From Bacteroidia bacterium (GTDB taxonomy: Bacteria; Bacteroidota; Bacteroidia; NS11-12g; UBA9320): 64,000 nt of DNA. The DNA is taken from the NCBI GenBank assembly GCA_020849295.1, contig JADLGN010000019.1, forward strand, positions 59,953 to 123,952, read 5' to 3'. This document shows, in pieces, positions 20,185 through 30,160 of the stretch (position 1 is the first letter of the stretch; each line of letters begins with the position of its first letter). A program made the translations under genes and the position numbers. A model generated the notes under the pieces. It saw nothing but the letters and a program-made list of their open reading frames with translations. It searched no databases and was not told the origin of the DNA.

Positions 20185-21840
20185 ATGGAGCAATTTTTAG
20201 TTTCAGCACGTAAATACCGCCCCTCAAACTTTGAAACAGTAATAGGCCAAAACCATATTACCGAAACTTTGCTCAATGAAATAAAGCAAAATAGACTTGC
20301 ACAGTCATTTTTGTTTACAGGTCCAAGAGGAGTTGGCAAAACTACATGTGCCAGAATTCTTGCCAAAGTAGTAAACACAATGAATGACAGCAATATTGAC
20401 CCAAACTACGATTTCTCATACAATATTTTTGAACTCGATGCAGCATCAAACAATTCGGTTGATGATATAAGACACCTTGTAGAACAAGTGAGAATACCAC
20501 CACAGGTTGGAAAATATAAAGTATATATAATTGACGAGGTTCACATGTTAAGCAACAGTGCTTTCAATGCATTTTTAAAAACACTTGAAGAACCTCCGCC
20601 TTATGCAATATTTATACTTGCCACAACCGAAAGACACAAAATAATTCCTACTATTCTTTCGCGTTGTCAAATTTTTAATTTCAAAAGAATTACCCCTCGC
20701 GAAATAGTATCGCAACTTAAAACAATTTGCAGCAATGAAAATATCACTGCTGAAGAACAAGCACTGCACGTAATTGCTCTTAGGGCTGATGGAGGTATGC
20801 GAGATGCCCTGTCTATGTTTGACCAAATGGTAAGTTTCAGTAAAAACAAAGAAATAACTTACGAAGAGGTAATAAAAAATCTAAATTTACTTAATCAATC
20901 TTATTTTTTTAAAATTACGGAAAGTCTTATTTTAGCTGATTATGGCAAAGCATTAATAATTTTTGACGAGATAATTTCAAATGGTTTTGATGCTCAATAT
21001 TTTCTAAACGGGCTTACTTCTCATTTCAGAGATCTTTTAGTTATAAAAAATACAAATACCGAATATCTTATTTCTACAACAGAACAATCAGCAGAAGCTT
21101 ACAAAAAACAAGCAACAAGCATATCAGAAGGTTTCTTAATAAATGCTATAAATATTGCTGACCAGTATGACCAAAGTTATAAAGCTAGTAACAATCAAAG
21201 GCTACACGTAGAACTTTCTCTTATAAAAATAGCCAACATAAATAATACAATAAATATGTTGGAAGAATTAAAAAAAAAAAGAGTTGAATTAAGAAATAAC
21301 GCCGGTTCTGATAGTGAAATAAACCCAGCCCCTAAACAGACAACAGCTTCTGACAATAATATTGCACCTACATTCAGAATTGGTAATTTTAAACAAACTA
21401 TTAATAAGTCTGAAATTGTAAATGAACCTCAAGTTAATAAAAATGAAGAAAATATTTCAAATGAAGAATCAATAAAGTATAACGATTCAATATCAGAAAT
21501 TGAAAATCTAATTTTAGAATATGCCAACGAAGTAAAAAAAATAGGCTCTCATTTTACATTTACACTACTTAAAAATCTTAAAATTGAAATTGTAGAAAAC
21601 AACATCAAAATAATAATAACAAACACAAGAGATTTAAGCGAGTTTGACAGAATAAAAATGGCTTTATTAAATTTTATCAATACAAAATCCAGCAAAGAAT
21701 ATTCTTTTGAAATTGTATTTGATAAAATTCAGACAGAATCTAAAATAATATATACAAACAAAGAAAAATTTCAGTATTTGATAGAACAAAACAAGTTTCT
21801 ACCTAAATTTTGCAGTGAATTAGGACTTGATTTAGAATAA
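20185..21840 (+). CDS. dnaX: DNA polymerase III subunit gamma/tau
   Basis: 551 residues. The clamp-loader ATPase core has Walker A GPRGVGKTT, Walker B YIIDEVHMLS, the SRC finger ILSRCQIF and sensor-2 ADGGMRDALS. It loads the sliding clamp at replication forks. The usual four-Cys zinc module between Walker A and Walker B is absent: KVVNTMNDSNIDPNYDF replaces it, as in flavobacterial DnaX sequences I recall. The C-terminal 200 residues are low-complexity then a tau-like tail. It converges with the epimerase gene, with only 2 bp between the stops. Confidence 0.95.
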   Translation: MEQFLVSARKYRPSNFETVIGQNHITETLLNEIKQNRLAQSFLFTGPRGVGKTTCARILAKVVNTMNDSNIDPNYDFSYNIFELDAASNNSVDDIRHLVEQVRIPPQVGKYKVYIIDEVHMLSNSAFNAFLKTLEEPPPYAIFILATTERHKIIPTILSRCQIFNFKRITPREIVSQLKTICSNENITAEEQALHVIALRADGGMRDALSMFDQMVSFSKNKEITYEEVIKNLNLLNQSYFFKITESLILADYGKALIIFDEIISNGFDAQYFLNGLTSHFRDLLVIKNTNTEYLISTTEQSAEAYKKQATSISEGFLINAINIADQYDQSYKASNNQRLHVELSLIKIANINNTINMLEELKKKRVELRNNAGSDSEINPAPKQTTASDNNIAPTFRIGNFKQTINKSEIVNEPQVNKNEENISNEESIKYNDSISEIENLILEYANEVKKIGSHFTFTLLKNLKIEIVENNIKIIITNTRDLSEFDRIKMALLNFINTKSSKEYSFEIVFDKIQTESKIIYTNKEKFQYLIEQNKFLPKFCSELGLDLE

Positions 21841-21842
21841 AC

Positions 21843-22250
21843 CTAAACTCTATCAACAGACATACACAATTCTACTAAAACACCATTGGTACTTTTGGGG
21901 TGCAAAAAAGCAATAATTTTATTATCGGCTCCTTGTTTAGGTGTTTTATTTATTAATGCAAATCCATTTTGTTCAAGTCTATTAATTTCTTCTTCAATAT
22001 CATCAACCTCAAATGCAATATGATGAATACCCTCCCCGCGTTTTTCAATAAATTTGGCAATAGGACTTTCATTATTTTGCGAAGCAAGTAATTCAATTTT
22101 AGTATCACCGCTTTTAAAAAATGAAGTAACAATACCTTCACTTTCTACCGTTTCTCTTTTGTATGAATTGCTTTTTAATAAAAGTGAAAATAAATTTTCA
22201 GATTCTTCGAGGTTTTTAACAGCAATACCTATATGCTCAATTTTGTTCAT
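21843..22250 (-). CDS. mce: Methylmalonyl-CoA epimerase
   Basis: 135 residues, one glyoxalase/VOC-fold unit pair. Seen: NKIEHIGIAVKNLEES with the first metal His, GEGIHHIAFEVDD with the second, and GVLVELC carrying the Glu ligand. It interconverts (R)- and (S)-methylmalonyl-CoA in propionate metabolism, together with methylmalonyl-CoA mutase, which is not in this window. Convergent with dnaX. Confidence 0.92.
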   Translation of the reverse strand: MNKIEHIGIAVKNLEESENLFSLLLKSNSYKRETVESEGIVTSFFKSGDTKIELLASQNNESPIAKFIEKRGEGIHHIAFEVDDIEEEINRLEQNGFALINKTPKQGADNKIIAFLHPKSTNGVLVELCMSVDRV

Positions 22251-22311
22251 ATTGCAACATTACATAAAAAATCATTTATAAAATTGAAAACAATTTTTAC
22301 AAAAAGAGTGT

Positions 22312-22319
22312 TATATTTG
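22312..22319 (+). promoter_or_regulatory. Putative -7 promoter element of the isc operon
   Basis: TATATTTG is an exact match to TAnnTTTG, 32 bp before the iscS start. A -33 element at standard spacing is not evident. No IscR-type gene or obvious operator is seen here. Confidence 0.45.
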
Positions 22320-22351
22320 CATATAGAATAAATCTAAATAAGAAAAATTAA

Positions 22352-23566
22352 ATGTTAAAATTACCAATATATCTTGATAACAATGCAACAACCAAACCCG
22401 ACCCAAGGGTAGTTGAAGCAATGTTGCCATATTTTACCGAATATTATGGAAATGCAGCCAGCCGTAGCCACCCTTTTGGCTGGAAAGCTGAAGAAGCCGT
22501 TGATTACGCAAGAGAACAAATTGCTTCTTTGATAAATGCTAATTCAAAAGAAATAATTTTTACAAGTGGAGCTACAGAATCAAATAATCTTGCCATAAAA
22601 GGAGTATTTGAAATGTACAGAGAAAAAGGTAATCATATAATTACTGTAAATATTGAGCACAAAGCGGTATTAGATACATGTAGAAAACTTGAAAAAATGG
22701 GGGCAACTGTTACATATATAACACCGGGTATTGATGGTATAGTAAATATAGAACAGATAAAAAATGCTATTACTCCACAAACAATTTTAATATCTGTAAT
22801 GTATGCCAACAATGAAATTGGTTGTATAAATCCTATAAAAGAAATAGGTGAGCTTGCCCACAAAAACAACATTCTTTTTCATACTGATGCTACACAAGCA
22901 ATAGGGAAAATACCTGTTAATGTAATTAATGACAATATTGACCTTGCATCTTTTTCAGCCCACAAACTTTATGGACCTAAAGGAGTAGGAGCATTATACG
23001 TAAGAAGAAAAAATCCGAGAGTAAAAGTAACAGCCCAAATGGATGGTGGCGGACATGAAAGAGGAATGAGAAGTGGGACATTAAATGTACCTGGTATAGT
23101 TGGATTTGGTAAAGCATGTGAAATTGCAAAAACAGAAATGCTTGACGAAACCAAAAGGCTTTCAAAACTTAGGGACAAACTTGAAAATGAACTTATAAAA
23201 TTAGAAGAAACATATATTAACGGAAGTGTGAAAAGCAGGCTACCTCATGTTTCTAATATATCTTTTAAATTTATAGAGGGCGAAGGGTTAATGATGGGAG
23301 TTAAAGATATTGCTGTATCGTCAGGTTCGGCATGTACATCTGCTTCACTTGAGCCAAGTTATGTACTAAAAAATATTGGGCTTGATGATGAACTTGCACA
23401 TTCAAGTCTAAGATTTGGGTTGGGTAGATTTACAAACGAAGAAGAAATTGACTACGCTATAGAGCATGTAAAAACTGCCGTAAATAAACTACGCGAAATG
23501 AGCCCTCTTTGGGAAATGCACAAAGAAGGAATTGATCTTAAAACAGTAGAATGGACAGAACATTAA
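22352..23566 (+). CDS. iscS: Cysteine desulfurase
   Basis: 404 residues, the group I (IscS/NifS) length. Uses PLP to take sulfur from cysteine for Fe-S cluster assembly. Seen: [13 protein letters not shown] at the N-terminus, [20 protein letters not shown] with the PLP lysine, and [17 protein letters not shown] with the persulfide Cys. First gene of iscS-iscU-iscA, 27 bp before iscU. It has a short C-terminal extension (about residues 383-404) beyond the core. Confidence 0.96.
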   Translation: MLKLPIYLDNNATTKPDPRVVEAMLPYFTEYYGNAASRSHPFGWKAEEAVDYAREQIASLINANSKEIIFTSGATESNNLAIKGVFEMYREKGNHIITVNIEHKAVLDTCRKLEKMGATVTYITPGIDGIVNIEQIKNAITPQTILISVMYANNEIGCINPIKEIGELAHKNNILFHTDATQAIGKIPVNVINDNIDLASFSAHKLYGPKGVGALYVRRKNPRVKVTAQMDGGGHERGMRSGTLNVPGIVGFGKACEIAKTEMLDETKRLSKLRDKLENELIKLEETYINGSVKSRLPHVSNISFKFIEGEGLMMGVKDIAVSSGSACTSASLEPSYVLKNIGLDDELAHSSLRFGLGRFTNEEEIDYAIEHVKTAVNKLREMSPLWEMHKEGIDLKTVEWTEH

Positions 23567-23593
23567 ATTAATTTTAATAAAATAACAAAAAAG

Positions 23594-23995
23594 ATGGCAT
23601 ATTCAGATAAAGTAATTGACCACTATCAAAATCCAAGAAACATTGGAACACTTGACAAAGGTTCAGAAAATGTAGGAACCGGTCTGGTTGGAGCGCCAGA
23701 ATGTGGAGATGTAATGAGACTTCAAATAAAAGTGAATGACGAAACTGGTATAATTGAAGATGCAAAATTCAAAACATTTGGTTGCGGTTCAGCTATTGCT
23801 TCTTCTTCGCTTGCTACTGAGTGGCTTAAAGGCAAAACTATTGACCAAGCCTTAGAAATTGACAATATGGATATAGTTGAAGAACTTGCATTACCTCCTG
23901 TAAAAATACACTGTTCAGTACTTGCCGAAGACGCAATAAAAGCAGCAATTAATGATTACAGAACAAAAAAAGGGCTGCAACCAATTGAAGATTAA
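23594..23995 (+). CDS. iscU: Fe-S cluster assembly scaffold
   Basis: 133 residues. The scaffold on which IscS-derived sulfur and iron form clusters. The three conserved Cys are visible in APECGDVM, TFGCGSAIASSS and KIHCSVLAEDAI, and DHYQNPRNIG is the conserved N-terminal block. The LPPVKIHC segment is where the Hsc chaperone motif (LPPVK) lies, although no hscA/hscB is present in this operon. Confidence 0.96.
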   Translation: MAYSDKVIDHYQNPRNIGTLDKGSENVGTGLVGAPECGDVMRLQIKVNDETGIIEDAKFKTFGCGSAIASSSLATEWLKGKTIDQALEIDNMDIVEELALPPVKIHCSVLAEDAIKAAINDYRTKKGLQPIED

Positions 23996-24028
23996 TAACT
24001 CAAAAAACTTTTAAAAAAAAATTAAATT

Positions 24029-24370
24029 ATGACAGACACAGGAAACATTAGCGTATCTGCAAGAGCTGCCGAAAAAATTAAATCACTGATAGCAGAAGGA
24101 AAACTTAGCGAAAATCATTTTTTAAGAGTATCGGTAAAAGGCGGAGGATGTAGCGGACTTAGCTATAATCTTGATTTTGATAGCGAACTCAAACAAGGTG
24201 ACCAGGTTTTTGAAAACGATGGTGTAAAAGTAATATGCGACCTAAAAAGTTTTCTTTATCTTGCAGGTACACAGCTTGATTTTAGTGATGGACTAAACGG
24301 TAAAGGATTTTCTTTTATTAATCCAAATGCAAGCCGCACCTGTGGTTGTGGCGAGAGCTTTGCAGTTTAG
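24029..24370 (+). CDS. iscA: Iron-sulfur carrier/assembly protein, A-type
   Basis: 113 residues. A-type carrier with the three cluster-binding Cys in GGGCSGLSYNL and the C-terminal CGCGESF. It follows iscU by 33 bp in the same operon. The operon stops here: hscB, hscA and fdx are not found, a reduced form common in Bacteroidota. Confidence 0.93.
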   Translation: MTDTGNISVSARAAEKIKSLIAEGKLSENHFLRVSVKGGGCSGLSYNLDFDSELKQGDQVFENDGVKVICDLKSFLYLAGTQLDFSDGLNGKGFSFINPNASRTCGCGESFAV

Positions 24371-24439
24371 GTAATTTTTTTATATTTTTTTTTCATTTAA
24401 ATAAGTTACTTTCGGACTTTCTATTTTTAAAAAGAAACG

Positions 24440-26275
24440 ATGAAATGTATAAAGAGTATTTTATATTTTTTTATTCTTTTTTCGCTAAGTTATAGCATAA
24501 AAGCTTTTTCCCAAAAACCCAATTCTAGTAATTTAAAAAAGATTAATACTGACACAGCAAAAATTAATGCTGAAATATCTTTTTATAAAAGAAATTATTT
24601 TAATTATGAAGATTCTGCAATAAAATCAATTAAAATATTAAATGATATTTTTAATAAATCAAAAAAAATAAACTACAGCAAAGGAATTATTGAGAGCAGT
24701 TTTTATCTTGGAAATTGTTATACAATGCTTTCAAAACCAAACGAAGCAATAAAGTATTATTACATTTCATTAAAAAATGCCGAATACCATAAGAATATTA
24801 TAGGAATAGCTCGAGCAAAAATGGGTATAGGGCTAGTATATTATTCTCAAAACAATTATCAAAATTCAATTGAATTTTTTATAGGATCACTAAGGATAAA
24901 CCTTGCACAAAAAGAAATAAGTCGCAGTTCTACTCAATTTTACTTAATAGGGCTATCATTAAATTCATTAAAAAAATATGATAAAGCAAAATCATATCTT
25001 GATTCTGCAATTGCAATAAAAGAGAAAATAAAAGATTACAAAGGCATTAATGAATGTATGATGGGTATTGCTGATAATTTTAAGGGAATAAATCAAATTG
25101 ATACTGCATTAAAATTATACAACTATTTGCTTAAACAATTTATTTCACAAAATGAATCAGTGCCTATTTCTCTTATTTACTCATCATTAGCAGAGATTTA
25201 TTTAAACAAAAACGAAATTAACACTGCTTTAAAATATTCAAATGAATCTATTAAATTTTCAGAAATTGTAAAAAGCTACTTGCCAAAACTAAGAGCTTAT
25301 GAAATAAATAACAAAATACTTCTGAAGAAAAACGATTACAAAAATGCTTTTTCAAGTTATTTAAAATATCAATCAATAAAAGATTCAATACAAAACAAAG
25401 ATTTTATATCACAGATAAGTATTGCAAATGCAAGGTACCATTTTGAAAAAGAACAAACAGCACTTAAAGCTGAACAACAAAAACAGAAGTACGAACACGA
25501 AATAGAAATTAAAAACAAAAATCGCCGCCAATTGCTTTTAATCGCTATACTATCAGTACTTTTTATTATCGCATTAATAATCCTTATATCATATAGAGGC
25601 GTAAACATACAGAAAAAAATTTCAGAGTCTTTGCTTCTAAATATTTTACCATTAGAAACTACTTTAGAGTTTAAAAAATACGGACGTTCTATTCCAAAAA
25701 TTCACAATGGAGCTACAATAATGTTTTGTGATGTAAAAAATTTTAGCACTATTGCCGAGAAATTATTACCAGAACAAATAGTTGAAATGTTAGATACATA
25801 TTTTAAGCAATTTGACAGAATAATTGGGCAAAGAGATATTGAAAAAATTAAAACAATTGGTGATGCTTATATGTGTGTTGGCGGATTGCATGGCAAAACA
25901 AGAAATGCTGTAATTGATATTATTAATTCATCTATTGAATTTTTAAAATTCAGTAATCAAATAGAAAAAACGATGCTTGAAAAATATGGCCATGCATTTT
26001 ACTTTAGAGTTGGTATTCATACAGGAAATGTTATAAGTGGTGTAGTTGGTGAAACCAAATACTCTTATGATATTTGGGGCGATGATGTAAATATTGCTGC
26101 TAGAATGGAACAAAATTCTGAACCAGGAAACATTAATATTTCTGAATCTACTTATAATTTAATTAAAAATGACTTTGATTGTACAAGTCGTGGCAAAATT
26201 CCTATTAAAAACAGAGGTGCAATTGCAATGTATTTTGTAAACATTGACAATTTATTGATTAATAATTCTAATTAA
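24440..26275 (+). CDS. TPR-transmembrane class III adenylate cyclase
   Basis: 611 residues: signal peptide (1-25), a periplasmic tetratricopeptide region (about 50-330), a short coiled linker, one membrane helix (about 364-384, LLLIAILSVLFIIALIIL), then a class III cyclase domain. Metal-binding Asp431 (FCDVKNFS) and Asp475 (TIGDAYM), Lys471 (KIKTIG), Asp544 (YDIWGDD), Asn551 and Arg555 (VNIAARM) are all present. The Lys/Asp pair is the adenine-selecting combination, so cAMP production is expected. The TPR part probably senses an extracytoplasmic partner. It overlaps the convergent MBOAT gene by 4 bp. Confidence 0.88.
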   Translation: MKCIKSILYFFILFSLSYSIKAFSQKPNSSNLKKINTDTAKINAEISFYKRNYFNYEDSAIKSIKILNDIFNKSKKINYSKGIIESSFYLGNCYTMLSKPNEAIKYYYISLKNAEYHKNIIGIARAKMGIGLVYYSQNNYQNSIEFFIGSLRINLAQKEISRSSTQFYLIGLSLNSLKKYDKAKSYLDSAIAIKEKIKDYKGINECMMGIADNFKGINQIDTALKLYNYLLKQFISQNESVPISLIYSSLAEIYLNKNEINTALKYSNESIKFSEIVKSYLPKLRAYEINNKILLKKNDYKNAFSSYLKYQSIKDSIQNKDFISQISIANARYHFEKEQTALKAEQQKQKYEHEIEIKNKNRRQLLLIAILSVLFIIALIILISYRGVNIQKKISESLLLNILPLETTLEFKKYGRSIPKIHNGATIMFCDVKNFSTIAEKLLPEQIVEMLDTYFKQFDRIIGQRDIEKIKTIGDAYMCVGGLHGKTRNAVIDIINSSIEFLKFSNQIEKTMLEKYGHAFYFRVGIHTGNVISGVVGETKYSYDIWGDDVNIAARMEQNSEPGNINISESTYNLIKNDFDCTSRGKIPIKNRGAIAMYFVNIDNLLINNSN

Positions 26276-27789
26276 AACTGAAAATAAATAAACGGCTGAA
26301 CTTCACTACTTGCAATTTGATACGAAGTAAATATAATAAATGCAACAATTATTATTTTAGTTATTAATGATAAAGTTGAAAATTTTTCTTCTATTGAAAC
26401 CTTGAATTTTCTAGGGATAAAATGAAGCATATACCCAACTAATATAAATCCAAAAACTTTATAGTATGTTGTAATTTTAAGAAAAATATCAGCCAATGTA
26501 AAGTTTGTAGTAATTCTTTCAAGCATAGTTTTTACTGTCGGTACATCGTCAGCTCTGAAATACATCCAGCAAAAACACACAAAATGAAATGTAATTAATC
26601 CTGCAATAACATTATAAAAAATGCTTTTTTGTTTTCCTGCCCAAGGTACAAACTCAACCCATGCTTTGTGTATAGCCAAAGCTATTCCATGCAAACCTCC
26701 CCAAATTATAAATTTGGTAGCAGCTCCATGCCACAACCCACCCAAAAGCATTGTTATCATTAGATTTATATACGTTCTTATTTTGCCTTTACGATTTCCA
26801 CCAAGTGAAATATATAAATAATCCCTAAGCCATGAGCTTAATGAAATATGCCATCTTCGCCAAAATTCAGTAATAGAAAGTGAAATATATGGTGAATTAA
26901 AGTTTAAAGGCAACCTGAAACCTAATAATAATGAAATTCCTATTGCCATATCACTATATCCTGAAAAATCACAATAAATCTGAATTGCATAACCATACAC
27001 TGCCATTAAATTATCAAAACCTGAATATAGTTGAGGGTCATCAAAAACTCTATCTACGTAATTAATGCTTATATAATCAGAAATAACAGTTTTTTTTATA
27101 AAACCACCCATAATCAGAAAAACTGCCTGACCAAATTCTCTTTCAGTCAAATTGAATTTTTTGGAAATTTGAGGTAGAAAATCAACAGCTCTTACGATAG
27201 GACCAGCTATTAGCTGAGGAAAATATGTAACGAAAAAGCCATAATCGAGTAAGTTTTTTGCTGGTTCAATTTGTTTTCTGTAAACCTCTATTGTATAGCT
27301 CAATGCCTGAAATGTAAAAAATGATATACCAACCGGTAGTATTATTTTATCAATATCAAAATGAGTTCCAAACCAATTGTTAGAAGCTGCATAAAAAATA
27401 TTTATAGGTTTAAAATCAATATTAAATAAATCATTAATTACATCAGCAAAATAAAATGTATATTTAAAAAACGCCAATAGTCCAAGATTAATAGTTACAC
27501 TTGTAACCAAACATAGTCGTTTTATAAATTCACTATTAGTAACATGAATTGCCTTAGCGAGGTAATAATCATAAATTGCCGAAAGTATAAGAAGCGAAAA
27601 AAACCAACCACCTGTTCTGTAATAAAAAAATATACCAAAACATATAAGAAACAGGCTGCGTAAATTTAAGCGATTATGAACAAAAGCATAGATGCCAAAC
27701 ATTACAGTAAATAAAAACAGAAATAAATACCTGCTGAAAAGTAAGGGTGATGAGTCTGAAAAGACAAATATTTCACGTAATGTCAACAT
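26272..27789 (-). CDS. MBOAT-family O-acyltransferase (AlgI/DltB/PatA-like)
   Basis: 505 residues, polytopic. The catalytic His lies in MLLGGLWHGAATKFIIWGG, and FWRRWHISLSSWLRDYLYI is the typical AlgI-type segment. Such proteins pass an acetyl group across the membrane for polysaccharide O-acetylation. The upstream gene (27810-29057) is an SGNH protein, the usual partner. Third step of the four-gene run kdsD-manC-SGNH-MBOAT, 20 bp after the SGNH gene. Confidence 0.9.
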   Translation of the reverse strand: MLTLREIFVFSDSSPLLFSRYLFLFLFTVMFGIYAFVHNRLNLRSLFLICFGIFFYYRTGGWFFSLLILSAIYDYYLAKAIHVTNSEFIKRLCLVTSVTINLGLLAFFKYTFYFADVINDLFNIDFKPINIFYAASNNWFGTHFDIDKIILPVGISFFTFQALSYTIEVYRKQIEPAKNLLDYGFFVTYFPQLIAGPIVRAVDFLPQISKKFNLTEREFGQAVFLIMGGFIKKTVISDYISINYVDRVFDDPQLYSGFDNLMAVYGYAIQIYCDFSGYSDMAIGISLLLGFRLPLNFNSPYISLSITEFWRRWHISLSSWLRDYLYISLGGNRKGKIRTYINLMITMLLGGLWHGAATKFIIWGGLHGIALAIHKAWVEFVPWAGKQKSIFYNVIAGLITFHFVCFCWMYFRADDVPTVKTMLERITTNFTLADIFLKITTYYKVFGFILVGYMLHFIPRKFKVSIEEKFSTLSLITKIIIVAFIIFTSYQIASSEVQPFIYFQF

Positions 27790-27809
27790 TCTGCTTTTAT
27801 TTTCTTTTA

Positions 27810-29057
27810 TTAATTAAATCTTTTTTCATATGTATCCATAATTGCATTAAACAACAATTCTGCTTGTAATTCATATCCTTTTTTTGTGTAATGTAGATAG
27901 TCATGTCGGGCTAATCCATATCTTGCCCAGCATTTTATTGAATAGTTTCCTCCCATTACTTTATTAAAATCCCAAACAGCACAATTAAACTCATCAGAAA
28001 GTTCATAGATTAACTTTCGATAAGTATCATTATTATTGTTGTGTTTGCCATTTTTAAGCATAAAATCACCGGGTGTGGTAAGTAATATAGCTACACCAGG
28101 TTTTGATGCTCTTATATTGTCAAGTAAAGTTCTAAGATTTTCTTTCACGCAAAATTTACAATATCTTGACTCGGGCAAAAAATTATCATTTGTACCGAGC
28201 GAAACTATTACCAAATCGGGCTCTAAGGCTTTTAGTTGATTAGTAAACATATTACTTTTATTAAACGATTTGGTAAATGCACCGTTCAATCCTATTGCAT
28301 TATAAATCAATCCGGGGTTATCATTTTCAATACTCAATCCATACAATTGAAACTTATTTTGCAAATCTCCTTTTTTAATAAATCTCAAATTTATACTATC
28401 CTGAGGTTTATTAAAGTAAAACTTTGAATATCCCTGCCACTCTGGTTGTTCATCAAAATAAAACTCACTGTCTTTATTATTTACAAATATTGGTATAAAA
28501 CTTTCTTCATTGCTATTATAAAATAGTTTCAAAATATTAAAGCTATAATTTGATTTCAAATTTTTATTAGGGTCAATAACCATAAAAGCATTACTGTCTG
28601 TGGTAGAAATTACAATTCCATTTATACCTAAATTACAACCCTCATAAAACTGGTTTGCTTTGCAATTAGTCCATTTCCCTCCCGAAAAAATACTGAAATT
28701 TGTCGGATTATTTGTATTTGCCATTTTATATGGAAAAATAAAGCCTCTGCCACCATTACCAAAAGTTTGTTGAAACAAAAATCTTGCATGACCACTTAAA
28801 TAATCAGCCTGTATATGCGAATCACCTATATGAACAATATTGATTTTGCCCTTATGAGATTTTAAATAAAAATCGAGATGATTATAAAATGAGTAAAGAT
28901 ACTTTTCTGTTTCGGGCGAAATAATGTTGCTTTCGTAGTTTATACATGGATAGTAAGTATCGTAATAGCTAAGTTTATTTATTTTTTGAGTAAAAGAAAC
29001 AAATATCAATAATACAAATAATGCTAAAAAAATAAATGTAGCTTTGTTTCTCTTCAA
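27810..29057 (-). CDS. SGNH/GDSL-type O-acetyltransferase or esterase
   Basis: 415 residues with an N-terminal membrane anchor or signal (ATFIFLALFVLLIFVSF). Block I is IVHIGDSHIQADYLSG (nucleophile Ser), block III VSLGTNDNF, and block V ARHDYLHYTKKGY with the Asp/His pair. It is extracytoplasmic. Placed directly before an MBOAT gene, so it most likely transfers acetyl groups to a surface glycan, as in AlgJ/AlgI or PatA/PatB pairs. Confidence 0.85.
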   Translation of the reverse strand: MKRNKATFIFLALFVLLIFVSFTQKINKLSYYDTYYPCINYESNIISPETEKYLYSFYNHLDFYLKSHKGKINIVHIGDSHIQADYLSGHARFLFQQTFGNGGRGFIFPYKMANTNNPTNFSIFSGGKWTNCKANQFYEGCNLGINGIVISTTDSNAFMVIDPNKNLKSNYSFNILKLFYNSNEESFIPIFVNNKDSEFYFDEQPEWQGYSKFYFNKPQDSINLRFIKKGDLQNKFQLYGLSIENDNPGLIYNAIGLNGAFTKSFNKSNMFTNQLKALEPDLVIVSLGTNDNFLPESRYCKFCVKENLRTLLDNIRASKPGVAILLTTPGDFMLKNGKHNNNNDTYRKLIYELSDEFNCAVWDFNKVMGGNYSIKCWARYGLARHDYLHYTKKGYELQAELLFNAIMDTYEKRFN

Positions 29058-29074
29058 AATACCTTAAAAGTATA

Positions 29075-30151
29075 TTAATTATATTTTCCTTCGTATTTTT
29101 CTTTAATATCGGAAACTATAAATTTTACCTCTTGTTCATCTTCAATATTGCAAATCAAAATAGCATCATTGCTTTCTACCACTATTAAGTCTTTTACACC
29201 TTGCAACACAATAAGTCCTTTTGATGAATTAAATACAAGGCAATTTGATGAATTTCTTTCAATAATATTTTTCCCGATTACCACATTATTATGTTCGTTT
29301 GCTTTGGCTATTTCTTTTACCGAACGCCAGGTGCCTAAATCGCTCCAGCCAAATGACGAAGGTATTACCCAAACATTTTTTGCTTTTTCAATTATACCAA
29401 AATCTATAGAAATAACAGTACACAGCGGATAGCTACGTTTTAAGTAATTTTCTTCTTCATCTGTAAAATAATATTTAATTCCAACTTTAAACAATTCATG
29501 AATTTCTGGCAAATACTCTTCAAATGATTTTATCCATGTTTTTGCATTACTGATAAAAATACCTGAGTTCCACAAAAACTCACCACTGTTAATAAAAGTT
29601 TCAGCTATATCAGCAGTAGGTTTTTCTGTAAAAGTTTTAACTTTATTTATTTCATTATTGTCTTCATTTATAAATTGAATGTATCCGTAGCCTGTATCTG
29701 GTCTTGTAGGATTTATTCCTAAGGTAACTATTGCGTTACTTTCGTTTACAAAACCAAGCCCTTTTTTCATACATTCAATAAAATTTATTTCATCAGTTAT
29801 TAAATGATCTGAAGGCAATATTGCTATGTTTGCATCAGGATATTTCGAAAAAATTTTATATACAGAATATGCTATACATGGTGCTGTATTTTTCAATGCA
29901 GGTTCAAGTAGTATATTTTCAACCGGTAATTTTGGCAATTGTTTTTTAACAATATTTAAATATTCTTTATTGGTAACAACAAAAATCTTTTCCTCATCAA
30001 ACATTTGATTTATCCTTTGATAAGTCATTTGTATAAGTGATTTTCCTGTTCCAAGAATATCAAGAAACTGCTTGGGGTGTGTGCTTCGGCTTACCGGCCA
30101 AAACCTGCTGCCAATTCCCCCCGCCATTATTACTGCAAAATTTTCACTCAT
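29075..30151 (-). CDS. manC: Mannose-1-phosphate guanylyltransferase
   Basis: 358 residues. The nucleotidyltransferase signature MAGGIGSRFWPVSRST starts the protein, followed by KQFLDILGTGKSLIQMTYQR, the LPSDH metal-binding motif and FTEKP. It makes GDP-mannose. It is the single-domain (RfbM-like) form, without the C-terminal isomerase domain of ManC/AlgA bifunctional enzymes. It lies between kdsD and the acetylation genes, so GDP-mannose probably feeds the same envelope polysaccharide. Confidence 0.92.
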   Translation of the reverse strand: MSENFAVIMAGGIGSRFWPVSRSTHPKQFLDILGTGKSLIQMTYQRINQMFDEEKIFVVTNKEYLNIVKKQLPKLPVENILLEPALKNTAPCIAYSVYKIFSKYPDANIAILPSDHLITDEINFIECMKKGLGFVNESNAIVTLGINPTRPDTGYGYIQFINEDNNEINKVKTFTEKPTADIAETFINSGEFLWNSGIFISNAKTWIKSFEEYLPEIHELFKVGIKYYFTDEEENYLKRSYPLCTVISIDFGIIEKAKNVWVIPSSFGWSDLGTWRSVKEIAKANEHNNVVIGKNIIERNSSNCLVFNSSKGLIVLQGVKDLIVVESNDAILICNIEDEQEVKFIVSDIKEKYEGKYN

Positions 30152-30160
30152 TATTTTTTT

